Source: JABILX01 sp041648305
GTDB taxonomy: Bacteria; Patescibacteriota; Gracilibacteria; UBA1369; LOWO2-01-FULL-3
Length of the DNA stretch: 14,691 nucleotides
Direction of reading: 5' to 3'
Assembly: GCA_041648305.1 (NCBI GenBank)
Contig: JBAZPI010000026.1
Coordinates: 1 to 14,691 of the forward strand
Every line of letters starts with the position of its first letter. Position 1 is the stretch's first letter. The notes under the pieces are model-generated. The model did not search any database. It was given only the letters and a program-made list of their open reading frames with translations, and was not told the DNA's origin. A program made the position numbers and the translations under genes. Of the stretch, positions 6,573 to 13,704 are shown piece by piece.

Positions 6573-7631
6573 GATTATTTTGGAGGTTCCTTTACAGATC
6601 TCTGCGTATGAATTGGCGCAGTTTTCGAATGTGAGGTTTTGTCTGGCGAAGGAAGTGGCGTTTTTTGAGTAATTCAGGAGGTTTTCTCTGTTATTTAACA
6701 GATTCAAAAGGGATTTTGAGTTAATTACGCCCGCTTCAGCTTTGCGAATTAAATCTTCTACCGCTTTTCCTCCTGTTCCGAAGACGGGCAAGCCTAAGGT
6801 TAGGTATGTTAGAAGTTTTGTTGGGATTGCGTAGTTGAGTGATTCGTTTAGGCTTAAGGATACGACTCCGCAGACGTAGTCTAAAGCTAAATTTGGGATT
6901 TCGGATGGTGGTACCGGGTCGAAGAAGCGGATGCTTTTCTCGACTTGAAGTTCTCTCACTAATTCTTCCAGGTGTTCTCGTTCACCGTTGCCGACAATGT
7001 GGAGGGAAATTGCGGCGTCTTCTTTTATGGCTTCTGCGAAAACTCTTATTATGTATTCTAAGTTTTGAAGGGGGCCGTAATTTCCTATGTATAGGCATTT
7101 CTTGTTTTGAGGGAGTTCCTTTTGCGTGATGGCGGAGGAGGAGTTTAATCCTGTCAAAATGGTTGTGTGGGGTGGGTGAGTCGGGATGTATTTCTCAATT
7201 TCCTTCGATGTCAGAATCAAATGCGAAGCGTTTTTGTATAATATTTTATCTATGCTCTTTGCGAACTTAAATCTGAGGCTTTTTTTTGATAGATTTTTTA
7301 TTAAAGCCATGTTTTCTGCGCATGGATCGCCGATGTCGACGATGTATTTGATCCCCAAAATCTTTTTTGCGAGGATTGCAACAAGGCCCGGATATGATGG
7401 TGGACTTACGACATGTATGAGATCGATTTTCTTCCTGTTTTTTATTAGAAATATTAGGGAATCCAGGAGAATTTTGAGTGTTTTGAGTTTTGAGTGTTTG
7501 GCAGGTTCGCAAAATTTCGGCATGAAAAATTCCAGTCCGTGTTTGCTGGCTTCTTTAAAAAATCCTTCGAGACGTAGTTGTGGTCCGAAGGAAATGCCGG
7601 GATTATGGATTGTTAATACGTAGATTTTCAT
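6564..7631 (-). CDS. GT4-type (GT-B fold) glycosyltransferase, WbuB-like
   Basis: A predicted cytoplasmic sugar transferase of 355 residues, probably acting on a surface glycan or glycoprotein precursor. The N-terminal Rossmann half begins MKIYVLTIHNPGISFGPQLR, with a conserved-looking DIGDP at 99-103. The C-terminal donor-binding half starts near residue 177 with KKCLYIGNYGPLQN, continues with SLHIVGNGERE at 209-219, and has LNESLNYAIPTKLLTYLTLG at 261-280, where GT4 enzymes bind the nucleotide sugar. Glu263 is kept, while the second Glu of the classic E-x7-E pair is replaced. The start at 7629-7631 overlaps the wecB stop in ATGA and gives a proper Rossmann N-terminus; a longer frame reaching 7700 adds a non-homologous basic stretch overlapping wecB and is rejected. 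Adjacency to wecB suggests a UDP-ManNAc- or UDP-GlcNAc-derived donor, which is inference. Confidence 0.88.
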   Translation of the reverse strand: MKIYVLTIHNPGISFGPQLRLEGFFKEASKHGLEFFMPKFCEPAKHSKLKTLKILLDSLIFLIKNRKKIDLIHVVSPPSYPGLVAILAKKILGIKYIVDIGDPCAENMALIKNLSKKSLRFKFAKSIDKILYKNASHLILTSKEIEKYIPTHPPHTTILTGLNSSSAITQKELPQNKKCLYIGNYGPLQNLEYIIRVFAEAIKEDAAISLHIVGNGEREHLEELVRELQVEKSIRFFDPVPPSEIPNLALDYVCGVVSLSLNESLNYAIPTKLLTYLTLGLPVFGTGGKAVEDLIRKAEAGVINSKSLLNLLNNRENLLNYSKNATSFARQNLTFENCANSYAEICKGTSKIILQ

Positions 7632-8707
7632 TGAATTGATTTCTCGATTATTTCCGTGATTTTTTCTCCGGCGTGTCCGTCTCCGAACGGATTGCGCCAA
7701 TTTATTTGTTTGTTCAACATTGTTTCAACGCCTTCCATTATTTTGACGCGATCTGTGCCGACTACGACGTTCCCGCCGACTTCGACGCTCTCCGGGCGTT
7801 CGGTTGCTTCGCGCATTGTCACGCAAGGAACTTGCAGAGTGCAGGCTTCTTCCTGGATCCCCCCGGAGTCCGTGAGGATAATGCGTGCGTTTTCCATTAA
7901 AACTAACATTTCCAGGTATCCCAGCGGTTCAGTGAAGATGATGTTTGAGGGTGGTTGTAGGGCGAATTCTTCGATGCGCTTTTTTGTGCGCGGGTGAATG
8001 GGGAAGAAGGCGGTTAAATTGTGTTTCTTTTGTATTTCCGAAAGGGCTTGAAGGATATTTTCGAGTTTGTCTTTGTTATCGACGTTTTCTTCCCTGTGGG
8101 ATGTTATAAGGAAGTATTTTTTAGGTTCTAAGTTAAATTTTTTGAGTGGACTGGACTTCTCTTTTGCAATTTTAAGATTTTGCAAAACTGCGTCGACGAC
8201 CGTATTTCCTACCACATAAATATTCTCCGGGCGGATCCCTTCGCTGGTCAGGATTTCTTTTTGTTTTTCTGTCGGGGCGAAGCAGAAATCAGAAATTCTA
8301 TCTGTTAAAACTCTGTTTGTTTCTTCTGGGATGCGTGTGTAGGACCTAAGTCCCGCTTCGACGTGCGCTATCGGAATGTGGAGTTTTGTTGCTGCTAGTG
8401 ATACCGCTAGGACTGTGTTTGTGTCGCCTTGGACTATTAAAAGACTCGGTTTCTCGTCGAAAAATATTTTTTCGACTTCGATCAACATGCGGCCTGTCAT
8501 GTTGCCGTGCGTTCCCGAGCCTATGCCTAAATTATATTTTGCTTTTGGTAGATTAAGTTCGCTCAAGAAAATCGCGTCCATGTTTTTGTCGTAGTGTTGG
8601 TTTGTGTGGATCACGAAAAACGGGAGCGCTTTTTCTTGCAGAGCTCTTATAACGGGTGAAAGTTTTATAATTTCCGGCCTTGTCCCGAATATTACGGCAA
8701 TTTTCAT
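7628..8707 (-). CDS. wecB: UDP-N-acetylglucosamine 2-epimerase (non-hydrolysing)
   Basis: The enzyme interconverts UDP-GlcNAc and UDP-ManNAc in the cytoplasm to supply ManNAc-type sugars for surface polysaccharides or glycoproteins. The 359-residue length is normal. Visible motifs: VIFGTRPEIIKL at 5-16, QGDT with Asp95, HVEAGLRSY with Glu117 at 115-123, PEETNRVLTDRISD at 127-140 with Glu129, TSHREEN at 202-208 with His204, and the nucleotide-binding LTDSGGIQEEA region. These match the Asp95, Glu117, Glu131 and His213 set of the E. coli enzyme. It overlaps the upstream TSP3-repeat gene by ATGA (8704-8707) and the downstream glycosyltransferase by ATGA (7628-7631), so the three are probably translated as a coupled set. 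The neighbouring secreted protein is a plausible glycosylation target, but this is not shown. Confidence 0.96.
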   Translation of the reverse strand: MKIAVIFGTRPEIIKLSPVIRALQEKALPFFVIHTNQHYDKNMDAIFLSELNLPKAKYNLGIGSGTHGNMTGRMLIEVEKIFFDEKPSLLIVQGDTNTVLAVSLAATKLHIPIAHVEAGLRSYTRIPEETNRVLTDRISDFCFAPTEKQKEILTSEGIRPENIYVVGNTVVDAVLQNLKIAKEKSSPLKKFNLEPKKYFLITSHREENVDNKDKLENILQALSEIQKKHNLTAFFPIHPRTKKRIEEFALQPPSNIIFTEPLGYLEMLVLMENARIILTDSGGIQEEACTLQVPCVTMREATERPESVEVGGNVVVGTDRVKIMEGVETMLNKQINWRNPFGDGHAGEKITEIIEKSIQ

Positions 8708-9957
8708 TTTTTTGTGCGTTTACGCGGCGGTAAGAGGTATTTGTATGTGATTATTCCACCGAGGACAAGGACTACAATTATTGTGAAGATTTGGCTGTAT
8801 AAACGAATGTTTAATACGCTGACACCAAATTCCGCTGTTCTGGTTTCTCCGCTATCGTCTTTAATGATTAATTTAACGTTGTGGTCTCCGAGTGTTTGGA
8901 ATTTGTGACTGATTGTTTCTCCTTCTTTCAATATATTGTTGTCTATCAGCCAGCTGTAGCTGGTGATTTGACCGTCTTCATCGTAGGATTCCGATGCGTC
9001 AAATACCGCTTCTTGTCCGAGTGCCGCGGTGTATGCGTCCTCGTTTATTTCGAGTACCGGCCCTTTATTGAAGGGGAAATCGTCGCTTTCATCTAGGATT
9101 CCGTCGTTGTCATCGTCGATGTCAGCATTATCACCGATTTTGTCTGTATCGTTGTCGTTCCATTCGGTGTTGTTTGATGGAAATGGATCTGCTCCATCAT
9201 TTGTGCCGTCTGCATCAGAGTCTGGGTTGGTACTACCGGTACCTTGATTCATTTCTTGGGTGTCCGAGACACCGTCTCCATCATCGTCCGTGTCGGCGAT
9301 ATCACCGGTACCGTCTTTGTCCGTGTCTGTTGTTTCGGTCGGGTCTAATGGCAGGTCGTCTTGGCCGTCGGGGACTCCGTCGTTGTCGTCATCTGTGTCG
9401 GTATTGTCTCCGGTCCCGTCACCGTCCGTGTCGGCCCATTCGTCCTTGTCCAATGGGTATTTGTCTTCAGAGTCCGAAACGCCGTCTCCGTCATCGTCAT
9501 CGTCTTTATCGTTAGGGATCATGTCGTGATCTGTGTCCTGTTGGACGTACACGGTTCTGCTAATTACATTGTTTGCCGGGTCATCACCGTTATCTTCCCA
9601 GGGGAAAATTTCAACTTTTATGGTGTGGGATCCCCATGCCGGGATCCAATCGACAAAAACATCGTCAGCTCTGTTCCCAAATAGTGAAATTGGTTGATCT
9701 CCGCTTACTTGAGGGCCGTTGTCGTAAAATTTTACTGTTCCGAGTAGGTCTGCGGTTGAGTTATTTGTGACTGTTGCGTAGATTCGGATTTTTCTGCCTT
9801 CCAAAAAGGTGTTTGTGGAAAATTGTACGTTGGAGGAGGTAATCGAAAGGTCGCCGCTATTTGCAGCAAAAGCTACGTTGATGTATGGCAGGGTTATCAA
9901 GAGGGAGCTTAATGTAGCTATCAAGATTTTCAGATGTTTCTTTACGCCTTTTCGCAT
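8704..9957 (-). CDS. Secreted, C-terminally anchored TSP3-repeat and PKD-domain surface protein
   Basis: This 417-residue protein is built for export. It has a basic N-terminus and hydrophobic core (9-30) with a likely cleavage after AFA at residue 31. A beta-sandwich domain resembling CARDB/DUF11-type folds spans about 35-138. Asp-rich thrombospondin type 3 repeats fill 141-296 (units such as DTDGDGTGDNTDTDDDNDG), each expected to bind calcium. A PKD-like domain spans about 299-384 (FDASESYDEDGQITSYSW). One transmembrane helix at about 390-408 is followed by a short Lys/Arg tail that should stay in the cytoplasm. The protein probably sits on the outer face of the membrane as a stiff calcium-dependent stalk, perhaps for adhesion or attachment. 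It starts 2 bases after gyrA and overlaps wecB by ATGA. No catalytic motif is seen and no sortase signal is present. Confidence 0.9.
   Translation of the reverse strand: MRKGVKKHLKILIATLSSLLITLPYINVAFAANSGDLSITSSNVQFSTNTFLEGRKIRIYATVTNNSTADLLGTVKFYDNGPQVSGDQPISLFGNRADDVFVDWIPAWGSHTIKVEIFPWEDNGDDPANNVISRTVYVQQDTDHDMIPNDKDDDDDGDGVSDSEDKYPLDKDEWADTDGDGTGDNTDTDDDNDGVPDGQDDLPLDPTETTDTDKDGTGDIADTDDDGDGVSDTQEMNQGTGSTNPDSDADGTNDGADPFPSNNTEWNDNDTDKIGDNADIDDDNDGILDESDDFPFNKGPVLEINEDAYTAALGQEAVFDASESYDEDGQITSYSWLIDNNILKEGETISHKFQTLGDHNVKLIIKDDSGETRTAEFGVSVLNIRLYSQIFTIIVVLVLGGIITYKYLLPPRKRTKK
9070..9537 (-). repeat. Region coding for TSP3 calcium-binding repeats
   Basis: Bases coding for residues 141-296 of the surface protein are built from diverged, GAT/GAC-rich units (read on the + strand as repeated gtcgtcatc-like and gtgtcggtat-like strings). 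At protein level the period is about 35-40 residues, each with a DxDxDG core and a P-L-D or P-F-N turn. The units are not identical, so this is an old amplification and not a recent expansion. Confidence 0.8.
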
Positions 9958-9959
9958 AC

Positions 9960-12695
9960 TTATTTAGTTACTTCTTCTGTGGTCTCTGTGGTTTCAGCGG
10001 TCTCAGCGGTCGCTGCGGTCTCAGCGGTCGCTGCGGTTTCTGTGGTCGCCGTATCTGCCAATTCGAGAAGTGACATCGAGGCTACCTTATCGTTTGGTCG
10101 CAACCTCATTAAGTACACTCCTTGTGTTGCGCGGCCGCGAGTCGGAATTGTTTTTGTGTGCAGACGGATTACTTGTCCTGACTTTGACATCAGAATCAGG
10201 TCCGCGTCGGTTGTTTTGTCGATGATCTTTGAGCCCACCACTTTTCCGGTTTTCTCTGTGAGGTTCGCTGTTTTTACTCCTGATCCACCGCGTCCTTGGT
10301 ATCTGTAGTCTGTGATGTGTGTCATCTTTCCAAGACCGTTTTCCATGATTACCAGTAGTTCTGTGTTTTCCGGATCCGGTACGACGTCCATTTCCACTAC
10401 TTTATCGCCTTCTTTTAATCTTATTCCGCGGACTCCGATCGATGGTCGACCCATCGGGCGGGCATCTTTTTCGTTGAAACGAATACATTTTCCTTGTTTT
10501 GTGACTATTACAACTTCATTTTCTCCGGATGTTTGTTTGACCCATTCAAGGGAGTCATCCGGGCGTAATTTTATTGCGATAAGACCGTTTTTTCGTACGT
10601 TTTGGAAATCTTCAACGGGTGTTTTTTTGACTGTTCCTTTTCTTGTCGCCATGAATAAGAATTTCCCTGAGTACTTTTCTCCGCCGTTCAATATTGCTGT
10701 AATGCCTTCTTCTTTTTGGAGCTGAAGGATATTTACTATCGCCTGTCCTTTTGACTGGCGTGAACCTTGTGGGATTTCGTAAACAGGAAGTTTAAATACG
10801 CGTCCCTGGTTTGTGAAGTAGAGGAGTTCGTCGTGGTTGTTTGCATGTGCAATGAGTTTGATCTCGTCTTCTTCTTTTGTGGTTCCTCCGATTATACCTT
10901 TTCCTCCGCGGTGTTGCGCTTTGAATGAATTTGGAGAAATTCTTTTGATGTAGCTTCCTTTTGAGAGGACTACGATCATTGGTTCGTTCGGGATGGTGTC
11001 TTTTTGTGAAATTGAGCCGACTGCGTGAGTAACTATTTCCGTTTGGCGTTTATCCGCGTAGCGTTCTTTTGTTGCTGCGAGTTCGTCTTTCATGATTTGC
11101 AACACTTTTTTTGGATCCTTCAAAATTTCTTGCAGTTCCTCTATTAGGGCTAATTTTTCCTTGTATTCGTCTTCGATTTTTTGTCTTTCCAAACCTGCTA
11201 ATGTCTGTAGTTTCATTTCCAGAATTGCCTTGCTTTGTTCGTCCGAAAGTTTGAATTTCTTCATCAAATTGTCGTGAGCTTCTTCTTTTGTCGGCGATTT
11301 TCTGATTGTATCGATAACTTTATCAATGTTGTCGAGTGCGATCTTTAAACCTTCCAAAATGTGAGCTCTTGCTTTTGCGACTTTGAGATCAAATTCCGTT
11401 CTTCGTGTTATTACTTCTTTTCTGTGTTTTATGAAGTATTCCAGAACTTTTTTAAGATCAAGCAGGTGAGGTTGAATTTCGTCCACCAATGCAATCATAT
11501 TCATGTTGAAAGAGGTTTGCAGTTGGGTGAGTTTGAACAGTTGATTTAAAATTTTCTTTGGATACGAATCTTTTTTAAGATCTATTACTACGCGTATTCC
11601 GTCGCGGTTCGATTCGTCGCGAAGGTCGGAGATGCCGCTGATCTTTTTGTCGCGAACCAATTCTGCGATTTTTGTAACTAGAGACGATTTATTAACCTGA
11701 TAGGGGATTTCGGTCACAATAATTGCGCATTTACCTCCTTTTTTCTCTACGATTTCGGCTCTTGCCCTTAGAACCATTCCTCCGCGACCTGTTATGTAGG
11801 AAGTTTTAATATCTTCAATGTTGTATAGAATTCCTCCAGTCGGGAAATCCGGTCCCTTTATGAATTGCATGAGTTCTTCAACCCCCGTTTCGGGATTGTC
11901 TGCCAAATGCATTAAGCCATCGACAAGTTCTCCGAGATTGTGTGGTGGGATGGAAGTTGCCATACCTACCGCGATACCTGTTGAACCGTTGAGAAGAAGT
12001 TGCGGGATTTTGGCTGGCAGAACCGAAGGTTCCTTGAATCTGCCGTCGTAGTTTGGTCTCCAATCAACGGTTTCTTTGTCGATGTCCGCCATCATTTCGT
12101 CGCTGATTTTTTCCATTTTCGCCTCTGTGTAACGCATTGCCGCTGCGTTGTCTCCGTCAATCGATCCGAAGTTACCCTGTCCGCGGACGAGTGTATATCT
12201 CATCGCGAAGTCTTGGGCCATTCTGACCATTGAATCATAAACCGCGACGTCGCCGTGCGGATGGTATTTGGCCAAAACTTCACCGACAACAGCTGCTGAT
12301 TTGCGGAATGGGCCTGATGATCGGAGTCCAAGTTCGTTCATCGCGTACAAAATTCTTCTGTGAACCGGTTTCATCCCGTCTCGTACATCCGGAAGAGCGC
12401 GTGAAACGATAACGCTCATCGCGTATTCCAGGTAACTTGTCTCCATTTCGTTGGTGATGTTTCTTTCCGAGATATTGCCGGCGAATTCGATTAATTTGGT
12501 TGGACCGTCTTCAGATGTGTCTCTGGGCGCACCTTTGCTGGGGGCATCTTCGTTGTCCGGCTCTTCTTGCGTATCTGAATTTTCGTCAAATAATGAAGGG
12601 TTTTCTTGTTCGTCCTCTTTTGGGGTTCGTTTCTTCTTGGGTTCTGTCTTTTCCGCCTTTTTCGGAGTTTTTTTTGATTTTTTCTCTTTGGCCAC
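9960..12695 (-). CDS. gyrA: DNA gyrase subunit A with low-complexity extensions at both ends
   Basis: The 911-residue protein is the breakage-rejoining subunit of gyrase. The start is a GTG at 12693-12695; an in-frame TAG lies six codons upstream, so no longer start exists. Residues 1-70 are an extension, Lys-rich then acidic. The core starts near residue 78, with HPHGDVAVYD at 145-154 and the catalytic tyrosine Tyr189 in AAAMRYTEAK. The GyrA-box QHRGGKG at 594-600 introduces the C-terminal DNA-wrapping domain and supports gyrase over topoisomerase IV. Residues 881-911 are a Thr/Ala/Glu tail coded by 18-base repeats. The position equal to E. coli Ser83 is Val150; Asp87 is kept as Asp154. gyrA heads a packed run with the TSP3-repeat gene only 2 bases downstream. 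No gyrB is in the window. Confidence 0.97.
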   Translation of the reverse strand: MAKEKKSKKTPKKAEKTEPKKKRTPKEDEQENPSLFDENSDTQEEPDNEDAPSKGAPRDTSEDGPTKLIEFAGNISERNITNEMETSYLEYAMSVIVSRALPDVRDGMKPVHRRILYAMNELGLRSSGPFRKSAAVVGEVLAKYHPHGDVAVYDSMVRMAQDFAMRYTLVRGQGNFGSIDGDNAAAMRYTEAKMEKISDEMMADIDKETVDWRPNYDGRFKEPSVLPAKIPQLLLNGSTGIAVGMATSIPPHNLGELVDGLMHLADNPETGVEELMQFIKGPDFPTGGILYNIEDIKTSYITGRGGMVLRARAEIVEKKGGKCAIIVTEIPYQVNKSSLVTKIAELVRDKKISGISDLRDESNRDGIRVVIDLKKDSYPKKILNQLFKLTQLQTSFNMNMIALVDEIQPHLLDLKKVLEYFIKHRKEVITRRTEFDLKVAKARAHILEGLKIALDNIDKVIDTIRKSPTKEEAHDNLMKKFKLSDEQSKAILEMKLQTLAGLERQKIEDEYKEKLALIEELQEILKDPKKVLQIMKDELAATKERYADKRQTEIVTHAVGSISQKDTIPNEPMIVVLSKGSYIKRISPNSFKAQHRGGKGIIGGTTKEEDEIKLIAHANNHDELLYFTNQGRVFKLPVYEIPQGSRQSKGQAIVNILQLQKEEGITAILNGGEKYSGKFLFMATRKGTVKKTPVEDFQNVRKNGLIAIKLRPDDSLEWVKQTSGENEVVIVTKQGKCIRFNEKDARPMGRPSIGVRGIRLKEGDKVVEMDVVPDPENTELLVIMENGLGKMTHITDYRYQGRGGSGVKTANLTEKTGKVVGSKIIDKTTDADLILMSKSGQVIRLHTKTIPTRGRATQGVYLMRLRPNDKVASMSLLELADTATTETAATAETAATAETAETTETTEEVTK
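9997..10050 (-). repeat. gyrA: 18-base tandem repeats coding for the GyrA tail
   Basis: GCGGTCTCAGCGGTCGCT occurs at 9997-10014 and again identically at 10015-10032, followed by a diverged third copy at 10033-10050. On the - strand they encode the ETAATA units of the Thr/Ala/Glu tail. The period is a multiple of three and keeps the frame. Confidence 0.8.
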
Positions 12696-12729
12696 AGGAA
12701 TATTGGTTAACTAAACGAAAGCGCGCGTT

Positions 12730-12738
12730 ATTCTAGCA
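12730..12738 (-). promoter_or_regulatory. gyrA: Extended -10 promoter of gyrA
   Basis: On the - strand TGC is followed by TAGAAT (12730-12738), an extended -10 with five of six matches. No convincing -35 box is found at 16-18 bases. Transcription would begin near 12723, giving a leader of about 28 bases before the GTG start. It is the best candidate in the 181-base divergent region shared with the diguanylate cyclase gene. Confidence 0.45.
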
Positions 12739-12821
12739 CGAAATCTTTTGCAAGTGCATGGTTTTTTGACTTAAAATTGGCGAATTCTTACGAAAATCCT
12801 TGACAGACTCGGTATTATGGG

Positions 12822-12850
12822 TTGAAAAATCTCTTTATTTCAGGTATAAT
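12822..12850 (+). promoter_or_regulatory. Sigma-70-type promoter of the diguanylate cyclase gene
   Basis: TTGAAA (12822-12827) is separated by exactly 17 bases from a perfect TATAAT (12845-12850). Transcription would start near 12857, about 20 bases before the ATG at 12877. A GGAG at 12853-12856 falls at or before the transcription start and is too far from the ATG to act as a ribosome binding site. Confidence 0.7.
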
Positions 12851-12876
12851 TTGGAGAAAATAATTAATAAACAAAA

Positions 12877-13686
12877 ATGAAAGGGACAGGGTATCAACCC
12901 TTGGGTGAAGGTGAGATAGATAAAAGGTCTGATAAGCAAAGCATGGAATTGCCGGCTTTGCCGTCGAGACCGATTACTTATGACGGTGTTGAAGATCCCG
13001 AAGTTCGTGATCTTTTGTATAGAGTTGAGGGGGATGCTAATAGGGTGAGACAGGGAAATGTTGCTTTGTGGGATAAGCGAGTTGATGAATATTTGGAGGG
13101 TGTTCATAGTGGTGTCAAAAAAACTGCTGAGATTGAACGTCTTCAAGAAGCCTCAACTATTGATTCCTTGACGGGATTAAGAAATAGGAGGGCTTTCGAT
13201 GAAGCTTTCCCGATATCAATAGAACGTGCAACGAGAAGGATTCCGAATTTGGGATTTTTGATATTTGATTTGGATAATTTTAAGGATGTAAATGATGAGC
13301 ATGGACACGATGCCGGAGACGCTGTTTTGAGACAATTTGCGGATCTTTTAAAATCGTTGTGTAGAAAAACTGAGCAACCTTTTAGATGGGGTGGCGAGGA
13401 ATTCGTTGTTATCGCGGATGTCGTGGATCTTGAGGCTGCGGTAAAGTTTGCTGAACGTGTAAGGAAGGCGGTTGATGATTATAAATTTATATTGCCGGAC
13501 GGAACCGTTTTGAAGAAAACTACGAGTGTTGGAATTACCTCCATGAAAGAGTTTAATGGTAGTGTGACCAGCGGGACAGCTGATATATTGATGCAAAAAG
13601 CTGACGAAGCTTTATATGAGGCAAAAAAGACGGGGAGAAATATGTGTGTGGCTGCACTAAGAGATGGGACGTTTAAAAAAGCATAA
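12877..13686 (+). CDS. Soluble diguanylate cyclase (GGDEF domain, GGEEF)
   Basis: The 269-residue protein should make cyclic di-GMP from two GTP. Residues 1-90 form a non-conserved N-terminal part, with a helix from about 40-92 that is likely a dimerising coiled coil leading into the catalytic domain. The GGDEF domain covers about 95-260: DSLTGLRNRRAF at 96-107, FDLDNFKDVNDEHGHDAGD at 130-148 with Asp131 for metal binding, RWGGEEFVVI at 170-179 as active-site loop, SVGIT at 217-221 and ADEALYEAKKTGRN at 242-255. The allosteric I-site, normally RxxD nine to six residues before GG, reads RKTE (163-166), so product inhibition may be weakened. No membrane helix, signal peptide or known sensor domain is present. 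Its own promoter lies upstream, and the TraC-like gene begins 18 bases after its stop. Confidence 0.94.
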   Translation: MKGTGYQPLGEGEIDKRSDKQSMELPALPSRPITYDGVEDPEVRDLLYRVEGDANRVRQGNVALWDKRVDEYLEGVHSGVKKTAEIERLQEASTIDSLTGLRNRRAFDEAFPISIERATRRIPNLGFLIFDLDNFKDVNDEHGHDAGDAVLRQFADLLKSLCRKTEQPFRWGGEEFVVIADVVDLEAAVKFAERVRKAVDDYKFILPDGTVLKKTTSVGITSMKEFNGSVTSGTADILMQKADEALYEAKKTGRNMCVAALRDGTFKKA

Positions 13687-13704
13687 GAATTAATTTGATA
13701 ATAT

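Noticed and set aside
7632..7700. Longer start for the glycosyltransferase (23 extra residues)
   Set aside because: The extension is Arg-rich, overlaps wecB, and removes the typical MKIYVLTIHN Rossmann start and the ATGA junction.
7628..8707. TGA recoded as glycine (Gracilibacteria/Absconditabacteria code)
   Set aside because: wecB and the TSP3-repeat gene both end naturally at TGA inside ATGA overlaps with correct starts of the next genes.
9029..9529. + strand frames rich in Ser/Val/Pro opposite the TSP3 repeats
   Set aside because: They arise from the repeated Asp codons on the other strand; the - strand gene has a signal peptide, domains and a membrane anchor.
9070..9537. Regularly spaced repeat-like DNA resembling a CRISPR array
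   Set aside because: The units are diverged, coding and lack uniform spacers; they are calcium-binding protein repeats.
12800..12818. Perfect TTGACA (12800-12805) near TATTAT as an extra promoter
   Set aside because: The spacing is only 7 bases and no -10 box lies at 16-18 bases; TTGAAA-17-TATAAT downstream is much better.
12696..12876. RNA gene or riboswitch in the gyrA/cyclase divergent region
   Set aside because: Only promoter-like boxes are seen; no stable long stem or known RNA motif was recognised by eye.
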